Shown: piece by piece, positions 1 to 12,221 of the stretch
Position numbering within the stretch: position 1 is the first letter of the stretch
Layout of the letters: every line of letters begins with the position of its first letter
Assembly: GCA_025531455.1 (NCBI GenBank)
Contig: JAMYHL010000009.1
Span: 310,001-374,000 of the forward strand
Length of the DNA stretch: 64,000 nucleotides
Direction of reading: 5' to 3'
From: Apiotrichum sp. Y4204
Lineage: Eukaryota; Basidiomycota; Tremellomycetes; Trichosporonales; Trichosporonaceae
Program-made: the position numbers and the translations under genes
Notes under the pieces: generated by a model
The model's database searches: none
Seen by the model: the letters and a program-made list of their open reading frames with translations, nothing else
Told to the model about the DNA's origin: nothing

Positions 1-9
1 TAGTCTAAG

Positions 10-1339
10 TTACGCCATCTGCACATCGCCATCCTCGGCATCTTCCTCGCCCTCGCCCTCCTCCTGCGGCGGAGGCTGCACGCCGCGCGCATGCAGCCCA
101 TCGAGCAGTTCCTTGAGGTGCGCGCCGATCCCCTCGTCGGGGTAATCCTGCTCGGCAAACAGCTTGGCGCTCTCAAGGAGACACCGCAGCGACTCTGAAA
201 AGCACTCGTCGGCGGACAGCGGCTCATCCTCGCCATCCTCGTCGTCGCCTGTCCGTTTCTCTGCCGCCGCCGCGCGCTCCCGCTCCAAGATCCCCGGGTC
301 GGCAAGCACCGCCTCGGCGCGCAGATGCCACGCCCAGCCCTCGAGGTACGCGGCCTCCACCTCGAGGCTGTCCTCCTCGCGCACGGTCGAGAGCACGTCC
401 AGTGCCTCCATGTGCAGCCCGTGCTCGAGCAGCAGGCGCGCAAACGTCAGTCGCGCCGGAACGCCCGGAAGCAGCGGGTCAACTGAAGCATTAGCAGAGA
501 ACACCCAAAGGCAACATACATGGATCTCGGCCCTCGAGGTCGGCATACACCTTGAGGACGACGGCGCGCGCCTCGTCAAACTTGGACTGACTCGTGCGAA
601 TCGACGCGAGGGCCATGAGCGCCTCGTGGTCGTCCGGCGCGAGCGCGAGCGCACGCGCAATCAGCGCATCACAGTTCTCCGACGCCGCCTCCTCAAAGCT
701 AATGTCAGCGGGACAGCTAGCGATAATAATGGGAAATGAAAAACATCTTGTACGCACCATAGGTCACTCATCCAGATCTCGACCATGGCCACGAGGCCCG
801 TCACCGCCATCTTGGTGTACTCGTCGATATCGTCGCCCGGCGTGCGCTTGCCCTTGCCCTTGCCGAGCTCGTTCTCAATCATCGCCGTCGCGGTAGAGTA
901 GTACCCCAGTGCCTCGTGCGGCGTCTCGGCCGTCTGCGCGAGGTACATGTACGGCGAGGGCGTGCTCGGCGGCCCAGCGTGGGGCGGGAAGAGGCGGAGG
1001 AGGTGCTGGAATTAATAAACACAGCTCAATTTATCTTTCAAGGAGATCTCATCACTCACCTCCCGCCCCTTGTCGGCATCTCCGCCCTCCAGCTCCGCAA
1101 CGCCCGCAAGCTCCCGTGCCTCGAGGTTCTCCGGCTCGAGCTCTAGCGCGCGCTCGAGAAACTTGACAGCGAGCTCGAAATTCGACTGCGCGAGCAGGAC
1201 ATGCGCCTTTTCTGCAGTGTAAGTACCCTCAGAGGTGCCGCTACGCACCAATGATCCCCGCGACGTCGGTCGTGAGCGCCGGCTCTGCTGCGGCGGGCGC
1301 GCGCGGGCGCGCCTTGTTTCCCTTTTTTGAGCGCGCCAT
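10..1339 (-). CDS. ACL4: Acl4-like TPR assembly chaperone for ribosomal protein L4
   Basis: The gene encodes a TPR protein of about 375 residues in roughly five exons. It starts with MARSKKGNKA, has tetratricopeptide helices through the middle (for example FELAVKFLERALELEPEN, then PHEALGYYSTATAMIENEL, then ALIARALALAPDDHEALMAL) and ends in an acidic tail (GEGEEDAEDGDVQMA). This order, with the YMYLAQ and MVEIWMSDL blocks, fits the fungal Acl4 family. Acl4 binds newly made Rpl4 co-translationally and escorts it into the nucleus to pre-60S particles; that role comes from the yeast family, not from this sequence. Introns lie near 480-530, 700-765, 1010-1060 and 1205-1250. The start was chosen because the first exon opens with the basic N-terminus typical of the family. 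The stop is TAA at the window edge, so the gene is complete. Confidence 0.8.
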
Positions 1340-2727
1340 GGTGAGATGGGGTGGTGGGGTTGACGGAGATGTTCTAAAACTGTGGAAACCTGATTTCTTG
1401 GAGACGTCAGTACCGAGTGCGCGATGAGCTTGAAAGTTGAATAATCACGTGATTTACCACGTGGGCTGGTGGCGAATTGAGAGTGGCAGTGGCGGAGTGG
1501 CGGCGATCATTGCCGGAATGTCAGATATCGGGTACTTCTCAAATGCTACCTTGAGATGGAAAAGCACTGCATTAGGTGCATGGCAGAGTAATTGGGCTTC
1601 AGAGGGGAGAATTATAAAAGAAAGTTTGGGTATGTATGAAATGTACAGTACAGTTAGGACTGCAAGCTGGTAAGGGGTACGACGACCAGAACGTGGAGCA
1701 AAACTCGAGAACAGATCCATAAGAAACCTGCAAGAAATTACAAGACTAGAGCCGCAAAGAGGACACCAGTGGTCAATCTCTCAAACCTTCAAATGAGAAG
1801 TATGCGCTCGGTACTCGACCGCGCAGTTCGTTTTGTATTCCCGGAAACCTGAACAAAAGGTATTCTGGTTTGCCACCCGGTTTGCCACTCGTACCAGACC
1901 AGTCCGTCTAAGAATCTCGACAAAAAACAAGTCACGTACTTGGGCCGGAACGGAGCCTGTCGGAAGAAGAGAGGATGAAGTGCCCTTCCCCCTTTTCTTC
2001 CCAGGCTTGTTGCCGCTTCGTCTTTCCTCTTCCCTCATCTGCAACCCTGATTCTCATTGTCGGCCCCGAACTTTGTCTGCCAGCGGCGGACGGCGCACTC
2101 CGCTTATGGGAAAATTCTGCTTCTCACTGCTGAGCGGACGCGAGGAATGGCATCTCCGCTGAAGTGACAATCGTGGCGCGAGGCTGAATAGTGCACGTCC
2201 TCTTGTTTCTGCTTCTCTGCTTCGCGGCCTCGTGTTCGAAGCGATTCAAGCAACGTGCAAGGCACGACGGTGCCGCGGTGCCGTTGTGCCTCGATGTCAT
2301 TTCTCGATCACACGTGCCCATGACCAAACAGATTGAACTTCGCGTCCCTGGCCGGATCCGGATCCGGATGCACAACCGACTCGATCATCATCTCATTTGA
2401 CACAGTTAACATCGCAGCAGCCCGCGGGCAAGAGGCTATGGGAGGGGAGGGTGATATGGTGGTGTGGTGTGGTAGGATCCTGTCGGCCGCACGGCCGATT
2501 TTTACAAGTAGTAGATAGAGCACGTATAATTTTGGTTCTGGTTCTAGAGGTTGCTATGCTGCGTTTCACACAATTGGTTTCGAGCCGGATTCTGGGTGCG
2601 GATGGATGAGAGTAATTCGAGGTGGTGGCGTTGGATGCTGCGTGGGATGGATGTTGTATTCGGGTTTACTTTTTCGTTCGCTTTCTTTGGCGTTTTTGTT
2701 ATTCTTCTGCTAGTTTCACACCCCTGC
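1340..2727. other. Intergenic region, no gene recognised
   Basis: About 1.4 kb between the ACL4 start and the stop of the next minus-strand gene. Short open frames occur on both strands, but none shows a family motif or a plausible exon chain. A GGATCC/CCGGAT repeat sits near 2350-2370. The region must contain the ACL4 promoter and the 3' end of the neighbour. Confidence 0.5.
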
Positions 2728-5239
2728 CTAAATCTGCAGTGGGACCATCTCCTCTGCGCGCCGGCGTGCTTTGCGGCGATCCTTGCGGCTCATAGGGGTT
2801 GCGTCGTCAACCTCGCTGCTGGGTACCGGCGGGAGGAGGGGCGATATGAGCATGCGGCTTGCCGGGCCGGCAAGAGTGTCCGACAAGGTGTCCGTCAGCG
2901 CCGAGTGCGAGGTTGTCAGGCCGGGAGTTGCCGGCGGGGTGGTGTAGCCCTGCCATGCGTTGCCAGTCGGCGTCGGCTCCACGGCCCGGAGCTTGTGGGC
3001 GTTCGAGTTGAAGTTGCGGCGCATGTACATTGACACTGGAACCTTGTCGAAGCGGAAGAGGTGGCGGAGCTCGGGCTGGACAGCCGGCGTGGCGGAGGAT
3101 GACGCGTCGTTCATGTGCAGCACCGAATCGTCTAGCATGTCCTCGAGCGAGAAGGCGGTCTCGTCCTCCTCGGACGGGGTGTTCTCGCGGTCCAATGGGT
3201 CAACCAGGGCCTGGGCCGCCCGCCTTGCGGCGATGTACCGCGGGTGGCCAGGGATGGAGGAGAAGCGCGGCTTTTTGCCCATCGGGGAGAGAGGAGGCGC
3301 CGAGGAGAGGTGAGACCTGCGCTTGGACGAGACAGATGCGGTGTCGGACGACTTGTTCCGCCGCCGCCGGGTAAACGGCGACTGTGTGGTGGCATGAGTG
3401 CCGTCAATAACGGCGTGTGCACACGGGTCGTGGTTGACAACAAAGGTGCCCATCATCGGCACGGGGGCAGGCAGGCCAGCCATCGGCGTTGATGGCGCAC
3501 TGACATGCAGAGGAGCGGTCAGTGGCGGGGACGTGGACGTCACCGGGCTGCCAACTGCGGATGCAGAGGTGTTTGTGGGCAGACCGGGGGTCTCGACCGT
3601 AGTGTCGGTAACCACAATGGAGGGGTTGGTGAAGAAGTCGAGATCCATGTCAAAGGGAGACGGGGCGGAGGTGGCAAAGTTTTGCCCCAGCTGCTGTCCG
3701 ATAATCTCATCCAGCGCAGGGCTGTCGAGCACGGGCATGTCCTCCTCGGCCATTGAGTCAGTGGTGTCGCCGCCGTCATCCTCGCCCTCGTACTGAGACC
3801 AGTCGGTCTCCGACTCGGTGGTGTCGGCGTCGGCGTCGATCATGAGCTGCTGCTCGCCAGCGGAGATGGACGTGCTGTCTCCGATGGAGCCGTTCGTCTG
3901 GGACCCCCGCGCCCTGCGCGAGCGAGAGCGTTCCGTACGCGGCTGGACAAGCACAAATTGGCCGTCCCAGTTCTCCATAAGAACAAGAGGGGCATCCGAG
4001 TTGGGCTCCTGGTTGTCGTCCGCATACGAGATCGGAAAGCCAAACTCGTCCAGACCGTCATCCGACGAAGTCTCCTCTGTGGACGAGGTCATGGGATCGT
4101 CCGAGTCGGAAGCGTGAACCGAAGACTGCGACTGGAGCGCATCGATGTCGGAACCGGTGAGGTTTGCGATGAAGTCCTGAGGCGTAAGAAGATTGCGCCA
4201 ATGTGCTAGCCGATAAGCAGCGCTTTACCTACCTCGTCGTCCTCTTGCTCTTGCCACCACTCGGGCTCCTCCTCCTGGTCCATGCCGCTGAAGTCGATGT
4301 GACCAGCGCCGTAAGCAAGGTCCTCGACCTCCTGCCCCATGAGCGCCTCGGGGAGGGTGCCGAGAAACTCGTCATCGGTCTCGTCTTCGTCGACCGCCGA
4401 GTTTGTGTTCTCGTGCTCCGACTCGTCGTCGCCATAGGAGGATGTAGAGTCCGAGTCAATGTAGGGCGTATTGGAGCCGATACGCGACTGGGTTGGCGTC
4501 TGGAATGTTAGCCATGAAACATTCCGCTACACTCACTGCTCCGCCAAAGCGGTCACCACCAAAGCCGAACTTGTCGTCGCGTGCACGCTTCCGTGCAAGA
4601 TCGCCGAGCTTGAGATTGCGTTTCCTCTCGCGTCCATTCGGGCCGGTAGTAGTTGGGCGCGAAGGCTCAAGACGCTGAACCGAGAAGGGATTGCTTGGGG
4701 AGGATGTGACCTTGTTCTTGCTCTTGTCCTTGACGGACACTGGAGAGGCATGTGACAAAGACTCGCGCTGCTTGCCCTTGCGCGAGACTGGTGGTATAAT
4801 TGGAAAGTCGTCTTCGGTTTCGTCGCCTGGAAGGTCATCGTCATTATCGTCGTCGCCGTCTTCCTCTGGCGGGGTGAGGTCAGACGAGCTGTCATCGGAG
4901 AAGATGCCGCGGCGTTGAATGCTGGCCCCGGCACGCGACCTGGAAGAGGAGGACGAGTCGGGGCGGGATGGGTGCTGGGGGCGCACGTTAAGCTTGATCC
5001 TTGGGAGGGGGGATGATGCGGACGTTGGGGACTGATGGTTGGAGTGTGTCGGGGAGGCGGAGACTGGTCGTGTGAGCATCCTGGGAAACGGAAACAATAC
5101 AAAGTTGTAGGGCGCGCGCGTGTGGGCTTTGGGCATCCGTGTGCATCCCGATTCGCGACAAGACATGCGTCCGTTGTTTGCTCTACTCACCTCGCTTGCC
5201 TCCTTTCCTCCCCGCTGCGTAGTTCATTGTGATGGACAT
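2728..5239 (-). CDS. Hypothetical acidic, low-complexity nuclear-type protein
   Basis: A spliced gene of about 750 residues. The large last exon (2728 to about 4190) is joined to one near 4230-4500 and one near 4540-5100. A short first exon begins at an ATG at 5239 or, 12 nt later in frame, at 5227; its junction to exon 2 was not resolved. The N-terminal half is rich in Ser, Asp and Glu (SSSDLTPPEEDGDDDNDDDL). It is followed by basic RKRARDD, the acidic block EEEPEWWQEQEDDEDF, then LVLMENWDGQFVLVQPR, MMGTFVVNHDP, AVIDGT and SPFTRRRR. The C-terminus is basic (SRKDRRKARRRAEE). Alternating acidic and basic tracts suggest a nuclear regulator. An Ifh1/CRF1-type transcription regulator is possible, but this is a weak recollection of the family, not a demonstrated match. 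The reading frame and the two internal introns are well supported; the function is not. Confidence 0.6.
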
Positions 5240-8200
5240 GTACTGGTGGTGTAATGGTGTTGTTTAAATTTTATGTGTGGAATGTTTTTTTCGTCTCGTC
5301 TGTCTACCGTTTCTCAGTAGCAGACTGCCGCCTCTCCCGAGGCTATCCTGTAGTGGTTTTGGCCTTGGAAGAGATGGATCCAGAGCTTGTGCTGGGTGAG
5401 CCGGGTGGCGAGGGGGTGACTGCTGCGGGGGTGGTCGTTGAAAGGAATGGGATTGGAGTGAGCGTGGTCTGGCGGAGCGCACATGGACCGAGCGGGGTGT
5501 GGGAGACGGTGTGCTGTCAAAGGGGGGAGGGAAGATCCCACAACAACAAGACGAGTGTTGGTGGAAGAGCTGTCGCTGCTGCTGTTGCTTGTGATGGCGA
5601 TGCTGCTGCTGCTTATGATGATGATGATGATGATATAGATGTGTAGATGCACAATGTGCTCGTGAGGGATGAGAGAGGGTGTGGGTGTGAGAGGGTAGAG
5701 ATGGATGGATGGATGGGATGGGATGGGATCGGGTTTGAAAGTTGTGTGGGAGGGAACAACAGAAAAAAAGGAATACGCACCAAAGCCCAGCCCAGAGCTA
5801 CAGGGCCAAAGGGCCAAGGGAGGAGGGGCGGACAGGGCGGACAGGGGGAACGCACTAAGGAGGAGGGACAATCTGCACAAGGGGAGCTCAGGCGGAACAC
5901 CAGAGGCCACAGACCATGACAAGCTGGGCAGGTAACATGCAAAGCGACAAGCTCACGAGCGCACGAGGTGCTCTTGCCTGACTGGCTGGAGCTGGCGGGC
6001 AACTAGAAATTTTAATTCCTGGTGATTACAACTTTTCGAATATCCATCTGTCATGTTCGTCTCCAGCCTATCTCGTGCTATTAATTGTCCCCTCTTTTCC
6101 CTTTGCCGCCGCCTGGCGCTGGTCCCTGCGTGCTCCCTGCCCCCCCTGACTGTGCACTGTCGGCCCCGGCCCGCGTTGGTGTCATTGGTGGCAAGTACTG
6201 TGTACATGAAGGCAGTCACAACCCACTCTGCTTCGAAGGAAATATTCTTGCGGCCTGTGGTACAGGGAAGCCGCATGTGGCGCCGCGCGCTTGCTTCGTT
6301 GCCTCTTGCCGTCTTAGGCTGGGTACCTCCGTTTTTCAACAAGGGTTATTCAGGGCGCTTGCAGGCTAAAAAGGATGTCCATCCCTGACACTCCAATGCG
6401 CACCTCTTTTGGCGTGTCATCTCGTTTCCGCCGCACGCGCCGCGCGCTTCGCTGCGCCTCTGCAGCTTGCAGCTTCTACCCCCCGTCCCCCCCTCCCCAT
6501 GTGATAGCCTGTCATCTTCTCCGGTTCTCCCGACCCCCCTGCCGCTCTCTCAAGCTCTCAACCAGCTGGACACCGTCAGAAGCAGTCAGGTGAGCTTGAT
6601 TGATCCTCCTGATCTCCTAGCTCCTTCTCATGCCCCTGATCGCCCGATTCCTGCAGCAAGCGGCCACCAAAATTTCGAGGCTAATGAAATTAAGGGAATC
6701 GAAAAAAAATTATGACCTTCTACAAATCTACAAATCAAACAGATAATGGAAATGGGAAAAAAGCTTTTCTCTGGCCTCTGTTCCCTGCCTTGTGTCAGCG
6801 CCTTTGTAATTAGCGCCATAATCCCTAGCTCGATTAGGATTGCCCCATTGTATGATAGCGGTCTAGCGCGTCCGCCTTGCTCTATTCAGCGTATACTACG
6901 CTGTTCGCCTTTCTTTCATTTGTGTGGGGTGACTGGACTCTGATTTTGGCGAGATGTTCGGCGGAACATTCCTTTCCTGATTAGATCTTGCCTGCTTGGA
7001 AGTTGGCAGGATGCAGGATGTCTCATGTGAGATTACAGGCGACGGCATGGAGATCAACACACAGTGTGACGGCAGAGAGTGGAGCTGCCGCCAACATACG
7101 GCACACAAACATCCCTCACACGACCACACCATAAGGGCGCCGCTCGCGGCTGGTCGTGTGCCCCAGTGGCCCACTGCGATTGGCGACTATACACCCCGAC
7201 TGCGAGCAGCGTGGAGCCGCGCTGTCGCGTATACTCTCATACGCCATGACGGCCGTGCCTGCAATGACGAGATGGCGTTGCCCCTGGCGGGCATTACACT
7301 AACCTGTTAAATGAATTCCAACAGTTTACGACGGCGCGACCTGCAAGCTAACATGTGACGATTTAGATCTGGATAGGCATTAAGATTCAGACTCGGGGGA
7401 TTAGGGTGAGACAACCTCACGGCTCAAAGGTGGGGTCGGATTCGGCATGCACTCGGCCAATCGGTCTCCGCCGAGATGATCTACCGAATGCACATCTGTA
7501 CGATCCGAACCTCATCTGCATCCGCATCCGTGAGGCTCAGCTCCCGAGAAGGCGACAGAACCCCATGATGCACCGATATCCACCCCGTCGAGCGCCACGG
7601 CACGACTAGTGACGACCGGCGACCCGGCGACCAAATATCTCGGCGTCGATTAGGAAGTGTTATACGACGCGCGGGGGTTGAAATAGGAGTAGGATTCGAT
7701 TGAAAGGTACCGTTCCTCCCCCTCGTAAACCGCGACGATGCCGGCAGGTGGACTGTGTACAAGTGCCGGCCGACCACTGCGGACTGAACTGGCGGCAGGC
7801 ACGCGAGCCGTACTCTTCGTAACGAACGTAACCGCCATCCAGATCCAGAACGCGGGAAATGCTTTGGACACCCGAGCGGCGCACTCCGCTGGCGGCGTCC
7901 GATGGCACCGGGGAATATTTCATAGGCTCCCATCCTCCGTCTGGTAGCTCTCGATTGCGCGATTGCCGCCGCTATTGTCGCGATTGGGCGTGCATGCAGA
8001 CATCAGTCCTAGTCTGGACTTGCAGTTGCGTGCTGATACTGACTGCTCCGTTGTCCGTGTCGGGAGAGATACGTAGCATGCACACTGATACGACAGGATG
8101 GCGCTGCGTGGCGCCCCGATCGTGCATGATATCGCGCGATCGCCAGATTGGCGCCACAACCATCTTTGCCACTATACCACTAGCTACTCATCTCATTCAG

Positions 8201-10375
8201 GTGACCGTCCGCCTCTCATTCATGTCCACATCCCTCCGACGGACCGATATCCAATATGGCCGAGCTGACAGAAGTAGTGGCACTAGAAACACATCACCTG
8301 ACATGAACAGCGCGTGGGCCTCCACGGGCCACGAAACCTTGATCCCTACATCATCCCTACAGCATCCCTATCACCTCCCTATCCCTGCCCTCGATGGTCC
8401 CTTATAACACGGACTCCGGCCCCGTCGGTCCTTACATCTCCGCCGTCCTATCGGATTCATCCCCCGGCCCGTGAGTTTTGGACCCATCTGCCTGGAAAGT
8501 ACCCCGAGTCGAGATTTGGATCCATCACGGAATTCTGAGGGTCGTCGGTCCGGACGAATGGGACGCCGGATATGAATAATAAGTTGCGACGATCATTGGA
8601 CCCCGTCTGGCGTCAGACGATCCGCGTTGATCCGCATGGCGTCGGCCCCTTCCTGTTTAGCGCACGAGTGCGGCCGCTTCCGAATCTCGAGTTGGAGTCG
8701 TGTAGATCGACGCCCTTCAAATCAAGCCACAGCTATCGAGTCATCTCGATCTTGATCCTGCAAGGATCCATGTGGGTGCTTTGGTTTGCTGACGAGGTGG
8801 CGCTCTAGTCGAAGTGATATCCGATGTGGCCCTGGTTGGAAGTACTCTTGTTCTCGTTCTCTTATTCTCTTGTTCTCCTCATGTTGTTCTGAGCCCTGCG
8901 CTAACCAGTTCTTGACTCGGGAGGAGATTGGAGGGAAACGTTTGTGCGTTCTCATCATTGTTCTCCTTCCCATCGCGGGGAACAATCCTTTCCCAGCCGA
9001 TATGCGAGAGCCGCATATCCTAAATCACGCACACACCTTCTGCGAGGGATGTCGGACACGCGACAGAGCGCGGCCGGACGTTCAGCGTATTGTCCAAACT
9101 GTTTGATTTATTGCCAGGCCGAGCATAACAATGCGCTGATGGTGGCACGAGCCCCCTGTCCGAAACCGGACTGCGAACTGACCGGGCGAACTGTTGTTCC
9201 CGAAAGCTGAGACGCACGTCCGTCCGCTCTGGAGTTGAAATGTTCATTGCTCGAAGGCTAAATCTGTTATTCTGTGCGATCACTTGGGCCGCATTGAGCA
9301 GGCGATGTTTGCTATCTGTCGTGTTTTGTGGCTGATGAATTTTCCTGATTTTTTTTTTCCGTTTTTCTCAGCTTGCTGTGTTCTTAAATATGTGCTCCTA
9401 CACATGCGCCCTACTTCTTCGCAGTGTGGGTTTACCATGTGTGTTTGTGAACAATAAACCACCTATTCGGAAAAAGGCAGTGTTTTCTTTATCCGTGACC
9501 GAGGTTGTAGTGCCACTTCTGCAGTACAGCCATCAGCTGCGAGTTGTCGCAGAAGACAATTGGAGACTGTGGCCTGTGATAGCCTAGGACATCCACCACT
9601 ATTTCTTGCCAGTTGCTCTTCACTAATATAGGACGCTTCTCCCTCAACAGTGATTGTTAATCATGGGGACACGGACACAATGCGGTAACTCCGGTGCTCT
9701 GAGCGACCTCAGTTGCCGTTGACTACTGCCTTCGGCATGGCCTCCTGCACTCATACTTAACTCCGACCCCAGCTAGGCAGCAAATGTCAGTGCTTGCTAT
9801 ATATTCAGAGCTATCAGCTATTTTTTGCACGGTCGCGCTATCAAACAGGGCTGACTACATGTGCTGAGAATAAGTAGCGCCATCAAAGCTTTGTGCTGTC
9901 GAGGCCGCTATCCTCTGGACAAACAGGTGGTGGACCAAAAAGGTGGAGGCGGAGTCCCGCAAACCGCTCACACGATGACAGGATATCTGGATATTCAGAA
10001 ATAGGTGGATGGGACTACGGTGCTATGCTAGTTAATTACCACTACACGTCATTTGTAATTTGCTATCACAGGTCACGACCTTCCCCATCCGTCGGGGGCG
10101 GGCACCGCCGGCCTTCCTGTTGCCCGATCCCCGATCCCCCACCAGCTCTGGCAGCTTGGCTGTGCGCCAAGTGTTCCATTACCAAACCAACTCTTTCCCA
10201 TTTCACTCCCTTCCTTCCCTCTCACAATAGTCGTCGTCACCACCACCAGCCCCCTCGTCGCCATCATTGTCGTCCTCGGCATTCCACTCTCTCCCACTCT
10301 CACTCTCTCATTCACTCAACACCCCACACTCTCGCATACCCACCCCGCTCCTGGCCGGCGCTCGCCACGACAACC
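5240..10375. other. Gene-poor 5.1-kb region
   Basis: No protein family or convincing exon chain is visible on either strand. The first part (5240-6000) is G-rich on the plus strand with simple repeats (GATGGATGG near 5700-5735) and is probably the 5' untranslated region and promoter of the minus-strand gene. 6600-6960 and 9200-9900 are AT-richer than the coding DNA. 7330-9100 is even in base content and rich in CGATC, TCCGA and GGATC words, with no long frame. The last 300 bases are CT-rich leader of UBC6. A decayed element, a long non-coding RNA or simply a long intergenic region are all possible. Confidence 0.45.
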
Positions 10376-11896
10376 ATGGCATCCAAAGTCGCCCAAAAGA
10401 GGGTACGTCGCTGCTGTTGGGTGGCAACGTGGTCATTCTGTGCCCGTTTGCCGTGCCCTTGTGCTGTTTACATGCATCATGCTCACACCACAGCTCCAAA
10501 AGGTGAGCCCTCGCAGGGCAACAGTCGGGCCTTGAGTGATACCCGACGCCCGACGCGCTGCCTCCCTCGCGCATGCATGGGCTTGGGCTACTGCCTTCCC
10601 CCACTAGCGCAAGCCACACATCCAACATCGCTTGGCGGCGCCCGCTCACCCGCACCGTGTCTGTGCACGACAACTAACCCAGCAGGAGTACCTCTCGATG
10701 CAGAAGAGCCCGCCCCCATTTATCTGGGCTGTGCCCGAGGAGAAGAACATCCTCGACTGTGAGTTGACACTGAGCAGAACAGGAGAATTCCGTACTGACG
10801 CTGCAGGGCACTTCATTATTGTAAGCCCACCCACCTTGAGGCCGTCCCGCCTGCGGCTCAGGTTCATCCCACTCACACACAGCGCGGACCGCCCGACTCA
10901 CCATACGCTGGCGGCGAGTACCATGGCCTCATCTGGTTCCCCAGCGACTACCGTGAGTGACCCGGCCGTAAGGCGCGTATCACTGATCCGCAGCGTTCAA
11001 GCCTCCTGATGTCAAGATGTTCACGCCCTCCGGCCGCTTTGAGCCTGGCGTCAAGATCTGCATGAGCATGACCTCGTAGTGAGTACCCGCGTACGCGAAC
11101 GCGGCATTGTCTGAAACCTGTGTCACAGCGCTGACGCCCCAGCCACCCCAACACGTATGTTGATCGAATGGTGTAATTGTTCTTAATACTGACCCGACGT
11201 CTAGCTGGAATGCCGCATGGTGTGTATTGTAACGTCTAACTGGAACTCACTAACCCTAGGTCGGTCGCAACAATCCTCACCGGCCTGCTGTCCTTCATGC
11301 TCAGCGACGAGTAAGCTGAATCTTTGCTGAACTGAGCTGACGGCAGAATCACCGCCGGCGCAGTCAAAACGACCGACGCGCAGAAACGTCAGCTCGCTGC
11401 TGCATCTCATGCGTTCAACCTCAAGAACAAGAAGTTCAAGGTTTGTGACACATCGCGTAATGGCTCCTAACCGTCAGGACATCTTCCCCAAGTACGCGAC
11501 GGAGCAGATGACGGACCTTCCTGACATGGGTGGTCAGGCCGGCGCTTCGGTATGTTGACGGCCGCATCGCGGTTTGCTGCTGACACTGATGTTTTCCCTA
11601 TTGAGGCCGCAGAATTGAAGCGCTCCTCTCACGTTCCCTCCAGCCCACACTCGCCCCTTTCATCCGTCCAGTCGACACCCCAGAGCACCGCCGCCCCCAC
11701 CCGCAATCAGAGCCCTGCTCTCCCTCCATCAGCAACAATTCCCGCCACAGCAAACAACACTGATGCAAATCCGATAATCCCAGCACCCGCCCAGCTCCAG
11801 AGACAACACGGTGGCGGCTGGCTGCCATCATGGCGCTGGCTTGTCGCCATTGTCGTCCTTGCCGTTCTCGGCCGCCTCTCCACCGTGCGCGACTAG
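10376..11896 (+). CDS. UBC6: Ubc6-type ER membrane ubiquitin-conjugating enzyme (E2 J2)
   Basis: The spliced product of about 270 residues matches the Ubc6 family throughout: N-terminus MASKVAQKRLQKEYLSM, the WHFII strand, FPSDYPFKPP, the active-site block KICMSM with the catalytic Cys, YHPNTWNAAWSV and GLLSFMLSDE. A Ser/Pro-rich linker precedes one C-terminal membrane helix (WRWLVAIVVLAVLGRL), so the enzyme should be tail-anchored in the ER with its catalytic domain in the cytosol. In yeast Ubc6 works with the Doa10 ligase in ER-associated degradation. The gene has about 12 exons in 1.5 kb, including microexons of 9 nt (10494-10502), 14 nt near 10807, 12 nt (11143-11154) and 15 nt (11205-11219). 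The acceptor before the last exon is taken as ATTGAG, because the nearby CCGCAG would give an early stop. It is convergent with the S5 gene. Confidence 0.95.
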
Positions 11897-12221
11897 TGCA
11901 ATCTGCGGTGGCTTATGATTATTATGATTCGCGTTTGTACTGTTGTGGCACTACCTCTGCATAGATTGTTAATACGGCGGCGACGGCGAGAGAGCTTGAC
12001 GGTGCAAGGTGGAAATCGCTGAAGAGACGGGGCATCCCCTCGTCCCGCCGATCTGCAGAACTGACCATGGAGAAGTGCAACAGCTGTCTTCAATCATCTC
12101 CCTCAGACCATCTTCCATCCCCATCTGATTCTTCCCTTCCCCTTCCCCTTCCTCTCTCCCACCTGATATCCAACATGTGCATGAGACGTGAAATGAATGC
12201 TATATGCGCCAGCTCTCCAGC
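11897..12221. other. Convergent 3' intergenic region
   Basis: 325 bases between the stop codons of UBC6 and the mitochondrial S5 gene. It should hold both polyadenylation regions. Nothing else is recognised. Confidence 0.5.

Noticed and set aside
5314..5922. 202-codon minus-strand frame upstream of the acidic protein gene
   Set aside because: Low-complexity Ser/Pro/Ile runs from simple repeats; no conserved segment. More likely leader or promoter.
7330..9100. Possible transposon in the distinct core of the gene-poor block
   Set aside because: No terminal inverted repeats, target-site duplication, transposase, integrase or reverse-transcriptase motif could be seen in six frames, so it is not called as a mobile element.
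9893..10762. 289-codon plus-strand frame upstream of and through UBC6
   Set aside because: It reads through the UBC6 introns in a wrong frame; the spliced UBC6 chain explains the same DNA better.
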